This document shows, in pieces, positions 1-7,691 of a stretch of DNA of 32,913 nucleotides; the first letter of the stretch is position 1, and each line of letters opens with the position of its first letter. The stretch is from the NCBI RefSeq assembly GCF_019733465.1, contig NZ_JACVQL010000082.1, forward strand, positions 1 through 32,913, given 5' to 3'. The position numbers and the translations under genes were made by a program. The DNA comes from Actinotalea ferrariae. GTDB lineage: Bacteria > Actinomycetota > Actinomycetes > Actinomycetales > Cellulomonadaceae. The notes beneath the pieces are model-generated. The model was given only the letters and a program-made list of their open reading frames with translations, was not told the DNA's origin and did no database searches.

Positions 1-1382
1 GCGGCACCTCCCGCAGCGGCTCCGCCGCCCGCCGCGGCACCGGCCGGCGCACTGGTCCCAGCAGCGCCCGTGGCGCCGTGAAGCCCCGCCCCGGACGGTC
101 CCGCCGAGCCCGAGCTGCCGGAAGGCCCGGCCATCGGCGCCGGGCTCGACTCACTGCCCCCGCCGGCGAACCGGCCGGCGGCGATCGCCCCGGTCGGCAG
201 CGCGGCCATCGCACCCAGCGCGACCGCTCCCCCAGCCCCGCCGGCGGTCAACGCCCCCACCATCGGGGTCACGAACCGCATCAACGCCGGCATCGCGAAC
301 AGCGCGATCACCATCAGCATCAGACCCGTGAGCACCGCCAGGAGGCCCGACCCGTCGTCGGTGAACACGTTGGTGCCGCTGAGCTGGAACGCTGCGGCGT
401 AGACGATCGCCGCGGCGGGCTTGTAGAGGATGAACGCCACCAGCCAGGCGCAGCACTTCTTGAACCACTGCCGGCCCATCTCGGTGTTCGTCGCCGACGC
501 CGACAGCGGCAAGATCCCCGTGAGGATCACGAGCATCCCCGCCCGGGCGACCATCAGCAGGATCTGCACCACGCTCGCCAGGATTGCGATCAGTCCGAGG
601 ATGATCGCCAGCAGCGGGCCGAGCAGATCAGGGCTGCCAGCGTCGAGCAGCAGCAGCAGCGTGATGTTCTCCCCGAAGCACGCCCCGTCCCCGGTGACGT
701 CACAGTCCAGCGAGTTGTTGATCACCCACACCGAGAACGAGTCCGACGCGCTCACCAGCAGCCCGGTGATCGTCACGCCGGCGCCCGAGACGACGATCAG
801 CGTCATGAGGCTCCGCAGCAGGTCCCGGCCGGGCTCGGCGCGCTGATCCCACGCCATTCGGATGGCGCCGATCACCACCGACAGCACCGCGGCCGCGCCC
901 ATGTACCACCACAGCGACGACTGCAAGAACGCCACCGTCCCCGAGGTCCCCACAGGACCGTCGGGCATCGCCGCCGCGACGATCGAGCTCGCCGCCGCGA
1001 TCAACACCACAGCGCAGAGCACCAGGCCGAGCCGCCCGACGCTCGCCGCGCCCTCGCCGCGGCGCATCCGCACCGCCACGAGCCCGCCGAGGGCGAACAG
1101 GGACAGCACCGCGACCACCAGGCCGATCCAGGTCACATACCCCAGGACCGTCGTCAGGTTGCCCGCATTCGCGGCAGCCGACCCCGCGCCGACCGACGAC
1201 GCACCGCCGGTCGACGCCAGGTCCGGCGTGCCGATGTTCACCCACACCGTGCCCAGCGACGCGACCGTCCGCCCGAAAGCCTCCATCACCGCCTGCGCCA
1301 TGTTCGCGATCGCGTCCCCGATCGCGCTTTTCGCGAGTTCCTCAGCCTTGCAGGCGAAATCGAGCGGTCCGCACTCGGCCAC
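1..1382 (-). CDS. VirB6/TrbL-like conjugation membrane protein (C-terminus cut off)
   Basis: This is an open minus-strand frame of about 460 codons that runs off the left edge without a stop. After a short soluble N-terminus there are at least six strongly hydrophobic segments, for example around the residues LGYVTWIGLVVAVLSL and LLAIILGLIAILASVVQILL. A long Gly/Ala/Ser/Pro-rich cytoplasmic tail follows. That layout (polytopic core, low-complexity tail) is typical of VirB6/TrbL-type inner-membrane channel proteins of actinobacterial type IV secretion systems. The GTG start at 1382 lies 6 bases beyond the upstream stop, with a GGGGAG about 11 bases before it, so it is probably translationally coupled. 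The neighbours are two more small membrane proteins. The family assignment rests on topology and context, not on a catalytic motif. The true length is unknown. Confidence 0.75.
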   Translation of the reverse strand, partial: MAECGPLDFACKAEELAKSAIGDAIANMAQAVMEAFGRTVASLGTVWVNIGTPDLASTGGASSVGAGSAAANAGNLTTVLGYVTWIGLVVAVLSLFALGGLVAVRMRRGEGAASVGRLGLVLCAVVLIAAASSIVAAAMPDGPVGTSGTVAFLQSSLWWYMGAAAVLSVVIGAIRMAWDQRAEPGRDLLRSLMTLIVVSGAGVTITGLLVSASDSFSVWVINNSLDCDVTGDGACFGENITLLLLLDAGSPDLLGPLLAIILGLIAILASVVQILLMVARAGMLVILTGILPLSASATNTEMGRQWFKKCCAWLVAFILYKPAAAIVYAAAFQLSGTNVFTDDGSGLLAVLTGLMLMVIALFAMPALMRFVTPMVGALTAGGAGGAVALGAMAALPTGAIAAGRFAGGGSESSPAPMAGPSGSSGSAGPSGAGLHGATGAAGTSAPAGAAAGGGAAAGGA

Positions 1383-1388
1383 GACCCG

Positions 1389-2126
1389 TCACGCTCCCCA
1401 GGGGACGTAACCCGCAAGGTCCGGGATCGTCGCCACATCAAGCGGCTCTCTCACGTCGGCGCTGATTTTCCAGTCGCCGCCCTCCCACACCAGCTCGTAG
1501 ACGGCGGACACCGTTAGGCCCTGACCGCCAGCGGAACCTTGGACGGCCATGTCGACGGTGGCCGAGTTCCCATCGAAGGCGAGCAGGCGGAAGCCAGCGA
1601 TGTTCAGCCGGGTTCCGCTTGAGTCGCTAGGGGTGCCGAGTTCCTTGAGGAGCTCGGCACGGTGTTCTCCCTCCGCCAGAGCGCTCTCCGCCCACGTCGC
1701 TCCGGTGGCGGCATCGCTCCCCTGCACGAGCGCGTTCGCTGCCATGAAGAGTGCGCCCTCCGGCGAACGCTGAAAGCACGAGCGCACGCCCTGGTCATCT
1801 GTCACACCAGGGCCGTACTCGTTCGATGTCGGGTAGGCGGTCGATCCCTGGAACTGCCAGGTCGCAGTCGGTGCGATGGTCAACGTGCTTTCGGACTTCG
1901 CGCCTTCCAGGCCGCACACGCTCTCGTCGGCAGTGGCGGCTGTCTCGGATGGCGTGGGCGTTCCGGTGGCGGTTTCCACCGGAGGGGGCGGCTCCTCGCT
2001 GTCGGCCTGGCGCAGTGCGTTGACGCCGAGGACGGCGGCGAGCACCAGCACTACGGCCACGACGACGGCGGCTGCCACGAAGCCGGGGCGGGTCCAGGGG
2101 CTCTGCTCGCTCTCGTCTGCTGCCAT
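1389..2126 (-). CDS. single-pass membrane protein of the transfer operon
   Basis: A 245-residue protein. A short charged N-terminus is followed by one transmembrane helix (about residues 14-36, Val/Ala/Leu rich), a Pro/Thr/Glu-rich linker, and an extracytoplasmic domain with two or three cysteines. The C-terminal domain ends with a W-E-G-G-D-W-K-I type strand, reminiscent of the NTF2-like periplasmic domains of VirB8/TcpC-type transfer proteins, but I cannot confirm the family. A longer in-frame reading exists upstream. I chose ATG 2126 because GGAG lies about 10 bases before it and because it starts just after the pilin-like gene ends at 2144. It is sandwiched between the pilin-like gene and the VirB6-like gene, which supports a role in the mating channel. 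Confidence 0.75.
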   Translation of the reverse strand: MAADESEQSPWTRPGFVAAAVVVAVVLVLAAVLGVNALRQADSEEPPPPVETATGTPTPSETAATADESVCGLEGAKSESTLTIAPTATWQFQGSTAYPTSNEYGPGVTDDQGVRSCFQRSPEGALFMAANALVQGSDAATGATWAESALAEGEHRAELLKELGTPSDSSGTRLNIAGFRLLAFDGNSATVDMAVQGSAGGQGLTVSAVYELVWEGGDWKISADVREPLDVATIPDLAGYVPWGA

Positions 2127-2143
2127 CGCTGCGGTGCTCCGGC

Positions 2144-2416
2144 TCAGGCGGCCATGAGGAAGCCGACGAGGCTTCCGGCGGCGCTGATGACGATGACGCC
2201 GCCGAGGGCCATTCCGATCTTGCCGGCGTGCTCCCCGCCCTCGCCGCGACGGGACTGGATGGCCATCATTGCGCCAGCGATGATCAGACCGATGATGCAG
2301 ATCGCCAGAGCGACCCACTTGACCCAGCCCATGATCGAGGTCAGCCCTTCCGTGCCGGGCGGCTGGACCGGGGAGGGGTCGGGGACAGCGGTCAGAATGG
2401 TGACGAGTAGGGACAT
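2144..2416 (-). CDS. pilin-sized two-TM protein (VirB2/TrbC-like by topology)
   Basis: A 90-residue protein with a short N-terminal hydrophobic start, a Pro-rich stretch, and two transmembrane helices (about residues 31-52 and 68-89). They are separated by a charged, Gly-rich loop containing Q-S-R-R-G-E-G-G-E. Two-helix proteins of this size next to a VirB6-like gene are usually the pilin-like VirB2/TrbC component, or an equivalent small membrane subunit in Gram-positive transfer systems. No leader-peptidase site was identified. ATG 2416 has GAGGAAG about 6 bases upstream. The gene lies 17 bp from the next gene, in one minus-strand operon. The name rests on size, topology and position only. 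Confidence 0.75.
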   Translation of the reverse strand: MSLLVTILTAVPDPSPVQPPGTEGLTSIMGWVKWVALAICIIGLIIAGAMMAIQSRRGEGGEHAGKIGMALGGVIVISAAGSLVGFLMAA

Positions 2417-2431
2417 CGGTACTTCCTCTCG

Positions 2432-3064
2432 TTAGCGGTCGGTGCCGGCGGCAGGGCCGAGGTTCGGGGCGAGTGCGGTCAGGTCGGCGATGAGGCGCCG
2501 CACCTCGCGAGGCGCGCTCTCGAGTGCGACGTCATCGCCGAGGCGCCAGCTCTCGATCCAGGGCACCTGCCAGGTCTGCGGGACGCCGCCGGACACGAGG
2601 GCCGCGAGCTCGCGCAGCGGCCTGGGCAGCCGCCCGGGGGCGTCGGCGACGATCACGAGGCCGAGCAGCTGGACGTCGGGCAGCGCGCCGGCGGCCCAGT
2701 GCGTGGCGGCCTTCTGCGCGGCCCGCAGGCCTGAGGCGTGGGGGCGAGCGACCAGGACCACCCGAGTGGGTACGTAGGTCGTTGCCGGCGGCCGGGGCCA
2801 GGCGTGCTCTGCAGGTCGGGTTCCGGGCAGCAAGCGGGCCAGGGTCGTCTCCCCTGCCCCGCCGTGAACTCCGAGCCACCAGAGGGTCGCGACGTTGGGC
2901 TGATCGCGCGTCGGTAGCTGATCGACCCTGTCGGGAACCGGCACACCCGACTGCGGGACGTTCACGCCAGACCGACCGTCCTGGAGTGAGTTGGGCTCGG
3001 GAGGAGCGGGTGGCGCTGACGCCGGCTCGTTTGAGGCGCGCGGCAGCCACGGGTTCGTGGTCAT
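2432..3064 (-). CDS. DUF6668-like P-loop-type protein of transfer operon
   Basis: A 210-residue protein. Residues 1-55 are Pro/Ala rich and probably disordered. The core begins with L-W-W-L-G-V-H-G-G-A-G-E-T-T-L-A (about residues 61-76). This looks like a degenerate Walker A loop in which the usual Gly-Lys-Thr/Ser is replaced by Gly-Glu-Thr. A strand-rich segment (TRVVLVARPHASG, then LLGLVIVADAPG) follows as in P-loop NTPases. From memory this matches the actinobacterial DUF6668 family. If so, the missing Walker lysine means ATP hydrolysis should not be assumed. It is the first gene of the minus-strand transfer operon and starts opposite the plus-strand EspR-like regulator across a palindrome-rich intergenic region. 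Confidence 0.75.
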   Translation of the reverse strand: MTTNPWLPRASNEPASAPPAPPEPNSLQDGRSGVNVPQSGVPVPDRVDQLPTRDQPNVATLWWLGVHGGAGETTLARLLPGTRPAEHAWPRPPATTYVPTRVVLVARPHASGLRAAQKAATHWAAGALPDVQLLGLVIVADAPGRLPRPLRELAALVSGGVPQTWQVPWIESWRLGDDVALESAPREVRRLIADLTALAPNLGPAAGTDR

Positions 3065-3100
3065 TGCTTCCCCCTGCAGTGACGACCTCGCCAGACCCGG

Positions 3101-3153
3101 GCAATCTACCGTAGATTGCTACTGGCAGCGGCGACCATGATGCTCACAGCATC
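3101..3153. promoter_or_regulatory. operator cluster between divergent operons
   Basis: Three palindromic elements lie in the 178-bp divergent intergenic region. First is a perfect inverted repeat GCAATCTAC-C-GTAGATTGC (3101-3119). Next is GCTACTGGCAGC at 3118-3129. Last is GATGCT-CAC-AGCATC (3139-3153). The second and third resemble the outer and inner parts of the 15-bp arms of the operator at 6031-6067. Binding by the adjacent EspR-like regulator is inference. Confidence 0.6.
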
Positions 3154-3242
3154 AACCGAATTGCAAGGGGTCACCCGCCCAGAGTGGGGCGGGCCGCTAC
3201 TCTGCCGGAACACGCGGAGCCGGGCCGGGGGGAAGCGACACG

Positions 3243-3710
3243 TTGGCCGAAGACGACATGGAGCCTGGCGGGGCGCAGGCAATCGCCCGGCGGTTGGAGA
3301 GGCTATTCGCCACAGTCCGAGGACCGGCCGGGCGCCCGTTCACCGACGAAGAGGTGGCTGCGCGTGCAACCGCCGCCGGCTACGACATCTCCCGGGCGTA
3401 CGTGCAACAGCTGCGCCGCGGGAAGCGCACGAACCCGACCGTGCGCGCGCTGCAAGGAGTCGCCGCCGCGTTCGAGGTTCCCCTCAGCTACTTCTTCACC
3501 CCGGAGGAGCCCGCCCGCCGTGGAGGTGAAGAGGAGGCGCTGGCCCTCCTCGCGGGTGACGAGGCCGTGCGGGAGATCGCCTTGCGCTCGTCTCACCTGA
3601 CACCCGAGGGCATGCGCGCGATCGCCAGCGTCCTCGAGAACCTCGAGCAGCTGCCGGGCCTGGTTCGCTACTCCGCAGATCCCGATCAAGAGGACAAGTC
3701 TGAGCGCTAG
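3243..3710 (+). CDS. EspR-like XRE-family transcriptional regulator
   Basis: A 155-residue DNA-binding protein. Residues about 32-85 form a helix-turn-helix with the sequence features F-T-D-E-E-V, Y-V-Q-Q-L-R-R-G-K-R-T-N-P-T and S-Y-F-F. The layout (LF.TV..P.GRP start, Q-L-R-x-G-x-R-T-N-P recognition region, then a helical C-terminal dimerisation part) resembles mycobacterial EspR, though this protein is slightly longer. A TTG start at 3243 is preferred because GGGGGAAG lies about 6 bases upstream. An in-frame ATG at 3258 lacks good spacing. It is the first gene of a tightly packed four-gene cassette and stands beside a cluster of palindromes that it may bind. The partner protease downstream suggests a cleavable repressor arrangement. 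Confidence 0.85.
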   Translation: MAEDDMEPGGAQAIARRLERLFATVRGPAGRPFTDEEVAARATAAGYDISRAYVQQLRRGKRTNPTVRALQGVAAAFEVPLSYFFTPEEPARRGGEEEALALLAGDEAVREIALRSSHLTPEGMRAIASVLENLEQLPGLVRYSADPDQEDKSER

Positions 3711-3724
3711 GGGGTGCTAGACGC

Positions 3725-4282
3725 GTGAGATCACTACGGTCGATGAAGTCCTGGTCAGCTGAGCAGCGCTGCCACGAGCTCCTGGATGCACTGGGCGTCC
3801 ACGGGCCAGGCTTCGATGAGTCCGCCTTCGTCAGCGCGGTTGGCCGCCTTGCGGGCGGGACCGTGACCGTGGCCCGAATTCCCCAAGCGCAGTGGAAGCC
3901 GCTGCAGGTCGCCATGCAAGGGCATGTCTCAGGGCTGACGACCTCCTACCCGGGTGGGTGGGCCATCCTGCTGCCTGAAACGCCCCTCGCGGTGGAGAGC
4001 ACTGTCTTCGGTCACGAGGGCGCCCACATCCTGTTCGGCGATACGCCGCACTGGGACCGGTGCACACGCGAGACGCGCGAGGGCACGATCCGTGACCTCG
4101 ATGGCGACCTGGGCGACCCCGGCCCGTTGCTGATGCGCTCCGCGCTACGCACACGCACGGACTCACGCCGCGAGGCTCGCGCTGAGCGATTCGGAGCCCT
4201 GCTCACCGCGCGACTGGAGGGAGCCGCCGGACCAATCCCCGAGGACCGCCTCGATCGCTTCTTCCAAGTCGGGGACGTCTGA
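3725..4282 (+). CDS. ImmA/IrrE-type zinc metallopeptidase
   Basis: A protein of 185 residues. It carries the zinc-protease motif H-E-G-A-H (residues 97-101, HExxH) followed by I-L-F-G, the usual ImmA/IrrE pattern. Downstream acidic residues could supply the third ligand. In ICEBs1 and related elements ImmA proteases cleave the adjacent XRE repressor (ImmR) to induce transfer. Here the gene directly follows an XRE regulator, which supports the same relationship by analogy. GTG 3725 gives the longest form and an in-frame ATG lies at 3743; the sequence does not decide between them. The stop overlaps the next start by one base (TGATG). The actual substrate is inferred. Confidence 0.8.
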   Translation: MRSLRSMKSWSAEQRCHELLDALGVHGPGFDESAFVSAVGRLAGGTVTVARIPQAQWKPLQVAMQGHVSGLTTSYPGGWAILLPETPLAVESTVFGHEGAHILFGDTPHWDRCTRETREGTIRDLDGDLGDPGPLLMRSALRTRTDSRREARAERFGALLTARLEGAAGPIPEDRLDRFFQVGDV

Positions 4283-5415
4283 TGGGCTCCTGGACGCCCG
4301 TGGAGGTGCTCACTCTTCCCGGAGTCGTCCTCCTGTGGATCCTGGTGCTCGTCCGGACCCGTGGCGCTCTGTACGGCGGATCACGACGCCTGGCAGCCAT
4401 CCTCCTAACCCTGGTCACGGCCATGACGATCCGGCTGTCCTTCGTCGGCCGGCTCATCGACGACACCACCGGCGTCGTCGGGCTGGAGGTCCTGGTCCGC
4501 AACTCCCTGGGCATCGTGATGGCCGTGTGTGCCGCACTGGCCGTCGCCGACGTCGTCCGAGACCGCCCCGTCTCGCGCCGAATGGCTCAGATCTGGTCCG
4601 GCGTCGCCGCGCTGGCAATCGTCAGCATGGGCCTGGCCTTCCTCGCCGCGGGCACCGAACGTGAAGGCCTGGACGAGATGGGCGTCGCCTCAGGGCGGCC
4701 AGCCGCCCTGACCTACTGGACGATCTACATCGTCGCTTACGGCGGGTTCGTCACCGCCGTCGCTGTCATGGCAGCCCGCAACGCGCGCCAGCCGGGGGCG
4801 TGGACCCGCAGCAGGCGAGGACTGCTGTTCTTCGGCCTGGGTGCCGCCGCGACCGACGTCTACCTCGCCGCGAAGGCCGTCGTGCTCGCGGCGGCTGTAG
4901 CCGGTCAGTACGAGCACCCGTTCGTCGCCAACGCCGTGGCTGTCCAAGCCGTGCCGTCCGCTGTGGCCATCATGTTCATCGTCCTGGGCGCGGCCGCGTG
5001 GACCCAGCTCCACCTCCGGGCACGTTGGCTGCACAGGCGACTGGAAGGCCCCTGGGAGGACCTGACACGGCCGGTCCCCGCAGTCGTGCTCGACCCGCCG
5101 CTGCGCCACCCGCCAGCCCGTCTCAACCGGCGCATGCACGAGCTCCGCGAGGCGGCGGCGCTGCTCGCGTCCCACCTGACGCCCGCCGACGCTGAGGCAG
5201 CGCGACGGCTCGACGCCGGCGCGCCATACGAGCTGGTCCTGCTGGAGATCGCACGCAATCGCGCCGTCGCCGAGCAAGACCAGGTGCCCCGCCCGCTCAG
5301 TGTCCATCTCACCCTTCCGGACAACCCACGCAGCCTCGTCAAGTTCTTCGCCTCCCGACGGCGCGCACAGCGCGTCGCACGCACCATCGAGGCCGAGCTG
5401 GTCGGCGTCTCATGA
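4282..5415 (+). CDS. MAB_1171c-like seven-TM protein (putative transporter/sensor)
   Basis: A 377-residue protein with about seven hydrophobic helices in residues 1-245. A soluble C-terminal domain (about 250-377) is rich in Arg and Leu and contains RLNRRMHELREAAALL and a final A-S-R-R-R-A-Q-R-V-A-R segment. This membrane-core-plus-helical-tail plan matches what I recall of the actinobacterial MAB_1171c family (DUF6545-type C-terminus). The family is commonly labelled a putative transporter but has no established substrate. The start is coupled by a 1-base overlap to the protease gene. The stop overlaps the next ATG, so the four genes are one transcript. A membrane sensor feeding the XRE/protease pair is an alternative role; this is inference. 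Confidence 0.75.
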   Translation: MGSWTPVEVLTLPGVVLLWILVLVRTRGALYGGSRRLAAILLTLVTAMTIRLSFVGRLIDDTTGVVGLEVLVRNSLGIVMAVCAALAVADVVRDRPVSRRMAQIWSGVAALAIVSMGLAFLAAGTEREGLDEMGVASGRPAALTYWTIYIVAYGGFVTAVAVMAARNARQPGAWTRSRRGLLFFGLGAAATDVYLAAKAVVLAAAVAGQYEHPFVANAVAVQAVPSAVAIMFIVLGAAAWTQLHLRARWLHRRLEGPWEDLTRPVPAVVLDPPLRHPPARLNRRMHELREAAALLASHLTPADAEAARRLDAGAPYELVLLEIARNRAVAEQDQVPRPLSVHLTLPDNPRSLVKFFASRRRAQRVARTIEAELVGVS

Positions 5416-6032
5416 CCGAGGTTCTGGCGCCGGCCGCTCCCCCGACCCCGCACGGACGCCTGGGTCGGGTCGTCACCGAGGTCCTGGCTCCGCCATGCAT
5501 TGGTGCGGCGACGTTGCTGCTGCTCGGCTGGCGCGGTGCCGGCCTTCCGGGCCTGCTCGAAGGCGCCGTCGCCGCGTTGTTGGTCACCGTGCTGCCCTAC
5601 GCCGTCGTCATCATCGGCGTGCGGTCAGGTCGCTGGAAGGACCGGATGCTCACGACCCGTCGTCAGCGGATCGTGCCGATTCTCAGCAACATCGCCTTTG
5701 CGATCGCCGGGCTGATCATCGCCATCCTTCGCGACGCTCCACTCAGCATCGCGGCCTTCATCATCGCTGCCATCGGCACCCAGGCGATCCTGTTCGTCAT
5801 CAACCTCGCCTGGAAGATCAGCTTCCACGCCGGCGTCTCCACTGGTATCGCCATCATCCTCGCCAGCGAGTTCAGCCCCACCCTGCTCGTAGTGCTGATC
5901 CCGCTCGTCGTGCTCGTCGGCTGGGCCCGCGTCGCTGTCCGCGAGCACACCGTGGCCCAAGTCCTCGTCGGTGCGCCGGTCGGCGGCGCCTCCCTCGCAC
6001 TCATCTACCAGTACTCGCTCACCTGGCTATGA
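5412..6032 (+). CDS. PAP2-like membrane protein with degenerate active-site motifs
   Basis: This 206-residue protein has about six hydrophobic segments. The three phosphatase signature regions of PAP2 enzymes (KX6RP, PSGH, SRX5HX3D) are recognisable but altered. K-D-R-M-L-T-T-R-R lacks the proline, S-F-H-A-G replaces PSGH, and A-R-V-A-V-R-E-H-T-V-A-Q keeps R-X5-H but has Gln for the final Asp. The spacing is family-like, so this is a PAP2 relative whose phosphatase activity is uncertain. It is the last gene of the cassette. Its stop codon lies inside the left arm of the 6031-6067 operator. The association with the 7-TM gene suggests a lipid-linked or signalling function (inference). Confidence 0.7.
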   Translation: MTEVLAPAAPPTPHGRLGRVVTEVLAPPCIGAATLLLLGWRGAGLPGLLEGAVAALLVTVLPYAVVIIGVRSGRWKDRMLTTRRQRIVPILSNIAFAIAGLIIAILRDAPLSIAAFIIAAIGTQAILFVINLAWKISFHAGVSTGIAIILASEFSPTLLVVLIPLVVLVGWARVAVREHTVAQVLVGAPVGGASLALIYQYSLTWL

Positions 6033-6067
6033 TGCTGACAGTAGCCGATAACGCTACTGACAGCATC
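6031..6067. promoter_or_regulatory. large near-perfect palindrome, probable operator
   Basis: Two 15-bp arms, GATGCTGACAGTAGC (6031-6045) and GCTACTGACAGCATC (6053-6067), are inverted with one central mismatch around a 7-bp spacer. It lies 17 bp upstream of the lipoprotein start, where a promoter is expected. The half-sites share GCTACTGnCAGC and GATGCT with the region before the EspR-like gene. That suggests one regulator controls both ends of the cassette. Confidence 0.7.
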
Positions 6068-6084
6068 AAGCGCAGGGGGCTGCT

Positions 6085-6636
6085 ATGCGAGGCATTGCTG
6101 CGGGCACAGCCGTTCTTGTCGCGCTCGTCGCACTGACGGGGTGTGCACCCGAGGAAACCGGGACGACCTCGGCAGCCGCTACCTCACCCCCTCAGCCCAC
6201 CGAGGCGCCCCTAGCCGAACCGACGCCGACCGCCACGCTTGTGGCGCCCGGGAGCCCGGAGTACCACGACGGGCACGAGAACGAGGGGCCGAGCAACCCG
6301 ACTTGGGACGAAGTCGACCGCCAGGCTGCGATCGACGCGGCTGTGACCGCGCTTGAGCTGTTCGCGCGGCTTGACCAGCCCTACGAGCAGTGGTGGGCCG
6401 AGCTCGCCCCGCTGATGAGTGCGCAGGCGCAGATCGACTACCAGTACGTCGATCCCGTCAACGTGCCCATCCGGGCGGTCACCGGCCACGGTGTGCTCGT
6501 CGACGAGACCAGCGCGTCGATCGCCGGCGTGGAGATCCCGACCGATGTCGGGACCTACGTCGTGACGCTCAGCCGAGCCGACGACGGTGCGCCCTGGCTC
6601 GTTGAGCGCTTCACCCCGCCGCAGGGCGAGGGCTGA
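6085..6636 (+). CDS. lipoprotein of the transfer region
   Basis: A protein of 183 residues with a classic lipoprotein signal peptide: a short positive N-terminus, a hydrophobic stretch, and the lipobox L-T-G-C (Cys about residue 20). A Pro/Thr/Ala-rich linker follows to about residue 55. The C-terminal domain (about 70-180) has an NTF2-like feel: an Asp/Ala helix (A-A-I-D-A-A-V-T-A-L), a W-W motif, then paired strands ending in W-L-V-E-R-F. Such domains occur in VirB8/TcpC-like transfer proteins and their lipoprotein partners. ATG 6085 follows AGGGGG. It is the first gene after the 6031-6067 operator, and the next gene starts 2 bp after its stop. The surface-exposed role in mating-pair assembly is inferred from context. 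Confidence 0.75.
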   Translation: MRGIAAGTAVLVALVALTGCAPEETGTTSAAATSPPQPTEAPLAEPTPTATLVAPGSPEYHDGHENEGPSNPTWDEVDRQAAIDAAVTALELFARLDQPYEQWWAELAPLMSAQAQIDYQYVDPVNVPIRAVTGHGVLVDETSASIAGVEIPTDVGTYVVTLSRADDGAPWLVERFTPPQGEG

Positions 6637-6638
6637 GC

Positions 6639-7691
6639 GTGGCGGAGAACCGGTCCCTAGCGGTCGTCGCCGGCGTCGCGGTCGTCCCGCTCGTCCTGGT
6701 CGGCGGCACCCTCGGGTTCATCATGCTCGGCGCGGCGGCGGCGGACGCTTCGTGCAACCCGGCCGGGTCCGGGGTCGTCGTCGACGTCAACGACGTCCCG
6801 CAGGGCGAGGTCGCCGGGTACAGCGGCGAGCAGCTCGTCAACGCGGTTCACGTCCTGCGCGCCGGTTCTGACTTGGGCCTAGGCGTACGGGACCAGACCA
6901 TCGGGGTGATGACCGCGATGGGCGAGTCCGGGCTGCGCGTCCTGGACCACGGCGACGCCGTCGGACCGGACAGCCGCGGGCTGTTCCAGCAGCGCGACAA
7001 CGGGGCGTGGGGCTCCTACGCCGACCGGATGGACCCCAACATCTCGGCCACGAACTTCTTCCGCGCGATGATGCGCGTCGAGGGCCGAGAGGCCATGGCG
7101 CCGACCATCGTCGCGCACCGCACGCAGCGCAACGCGGACCCGTACCACTACGAGCGGTACTGGGACGCCGCGGTGGCCGTCGTCGAGGCGGTCACCGGCA
7201 CCAGCACCGGGCTGGCGCCCGGGACTGGCTCGAGCACCTGCACGGGTATCCCTAGCGTGCCCGGGCAGGTCAACCCCAACGGGTGGGCGGCGCCCGCCGC
7301 CGGGCCGGTCAACAGCGACTACGGCATGCGGTTCCACCCGATCTACCGCGAGTGGCGGTTGCACGCCGGCACCGACCTGGATGGCGGTGGCTGCAACGGC
7401 CCCATCTGGGCGGTCAACGACGGCGTCGTGACCGCGGCCGGCCCCTCGAGCGGGTACGGCCAAATGATCGAGATCGACCACGGTGGCGGCCTGCGGACTC
7501 GGTACGCGCACATGTACGCCAACGGCGTCCTGGTCCGCACCGGCGACCACGTCACCGGCGGCGACAACATCGCGCTGGTCGGCAACACCGGCGCCTCGAC
7601 CGCCTGCCACCTGCACTTCGAGGTCTACCTCAACGGCCAGACCACCGACCCCGTCGCCTACCTGGCCGCGCTGGGGGTCCAGCTGCGATGA
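6639..7691 (+). CDS. bifunctional cell-wall hydrolase (lytic-transglycosylase-like plus M23 endopeptidase)
   Basis: A 350-residue protein with an N-terminal transmembrane anchor (about 8-32) and two enzymatic regions. Residues about 60-190 look lysozyme/transglycosylase-like. A candidate catalytic Glu lies in M-G-E-S-G-L (E96), followed by S-R-G-L-F-Q-Q-R (112-119). Residues about 225-345 are an M23 domain with its zinc ligands visible: H242 and D246 in L-H-A-G-T-D-L, H291 in Y-A-H-M, and H324/H326 in C-H-L-H-F-E. Together they would cut both glycan strands and peptide cross-links, the usual job of VirB1/CwlT-like transfer hydrolases that open the wall for the conjugation channel. GTG 6639 is the start. 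The stop overlaps the FHA gene. Confidence 0.9.
   Translation: MAENRSLAVVAGVAVVPLVLVGGTLGFIMLGAAAADASCNPAGSGVVVDVNDVPQGEVAGYSGEQLVNAVHVLRAGSDLGLGVRDQTIGVMTAMGESGLRVLDHGDAVGPDSRGLFQQRDNGAWGSYADRMDPNISATNFFRAMMRVEGREAMAPTIVAHRTQRNADPYHYERYWDAAVAVVEAVTGTSTGLAPGTGSSTCTGIPSVPGQVNPNGWAAPAAGPVNSDYGMRFHPIYREWRLHAGTDLDGGGCNGPIWAVNDGVVTAAGPSSGYGQMIEIDHGGGLRTRYAHMYANGVLVRTGDHVTGGDNIALVGNTGASTACHLHFEVYLNGQTTDPVAYLAALGVQLR

Noticed and set aside
78-1517. Long plus-strand frame rich in Arg, His and Pro opposite the VirB6-like gene
   Set aside because: Composition is that of antisense to GC-rich coding DNA; the minus-strand frame has real membrane helices.
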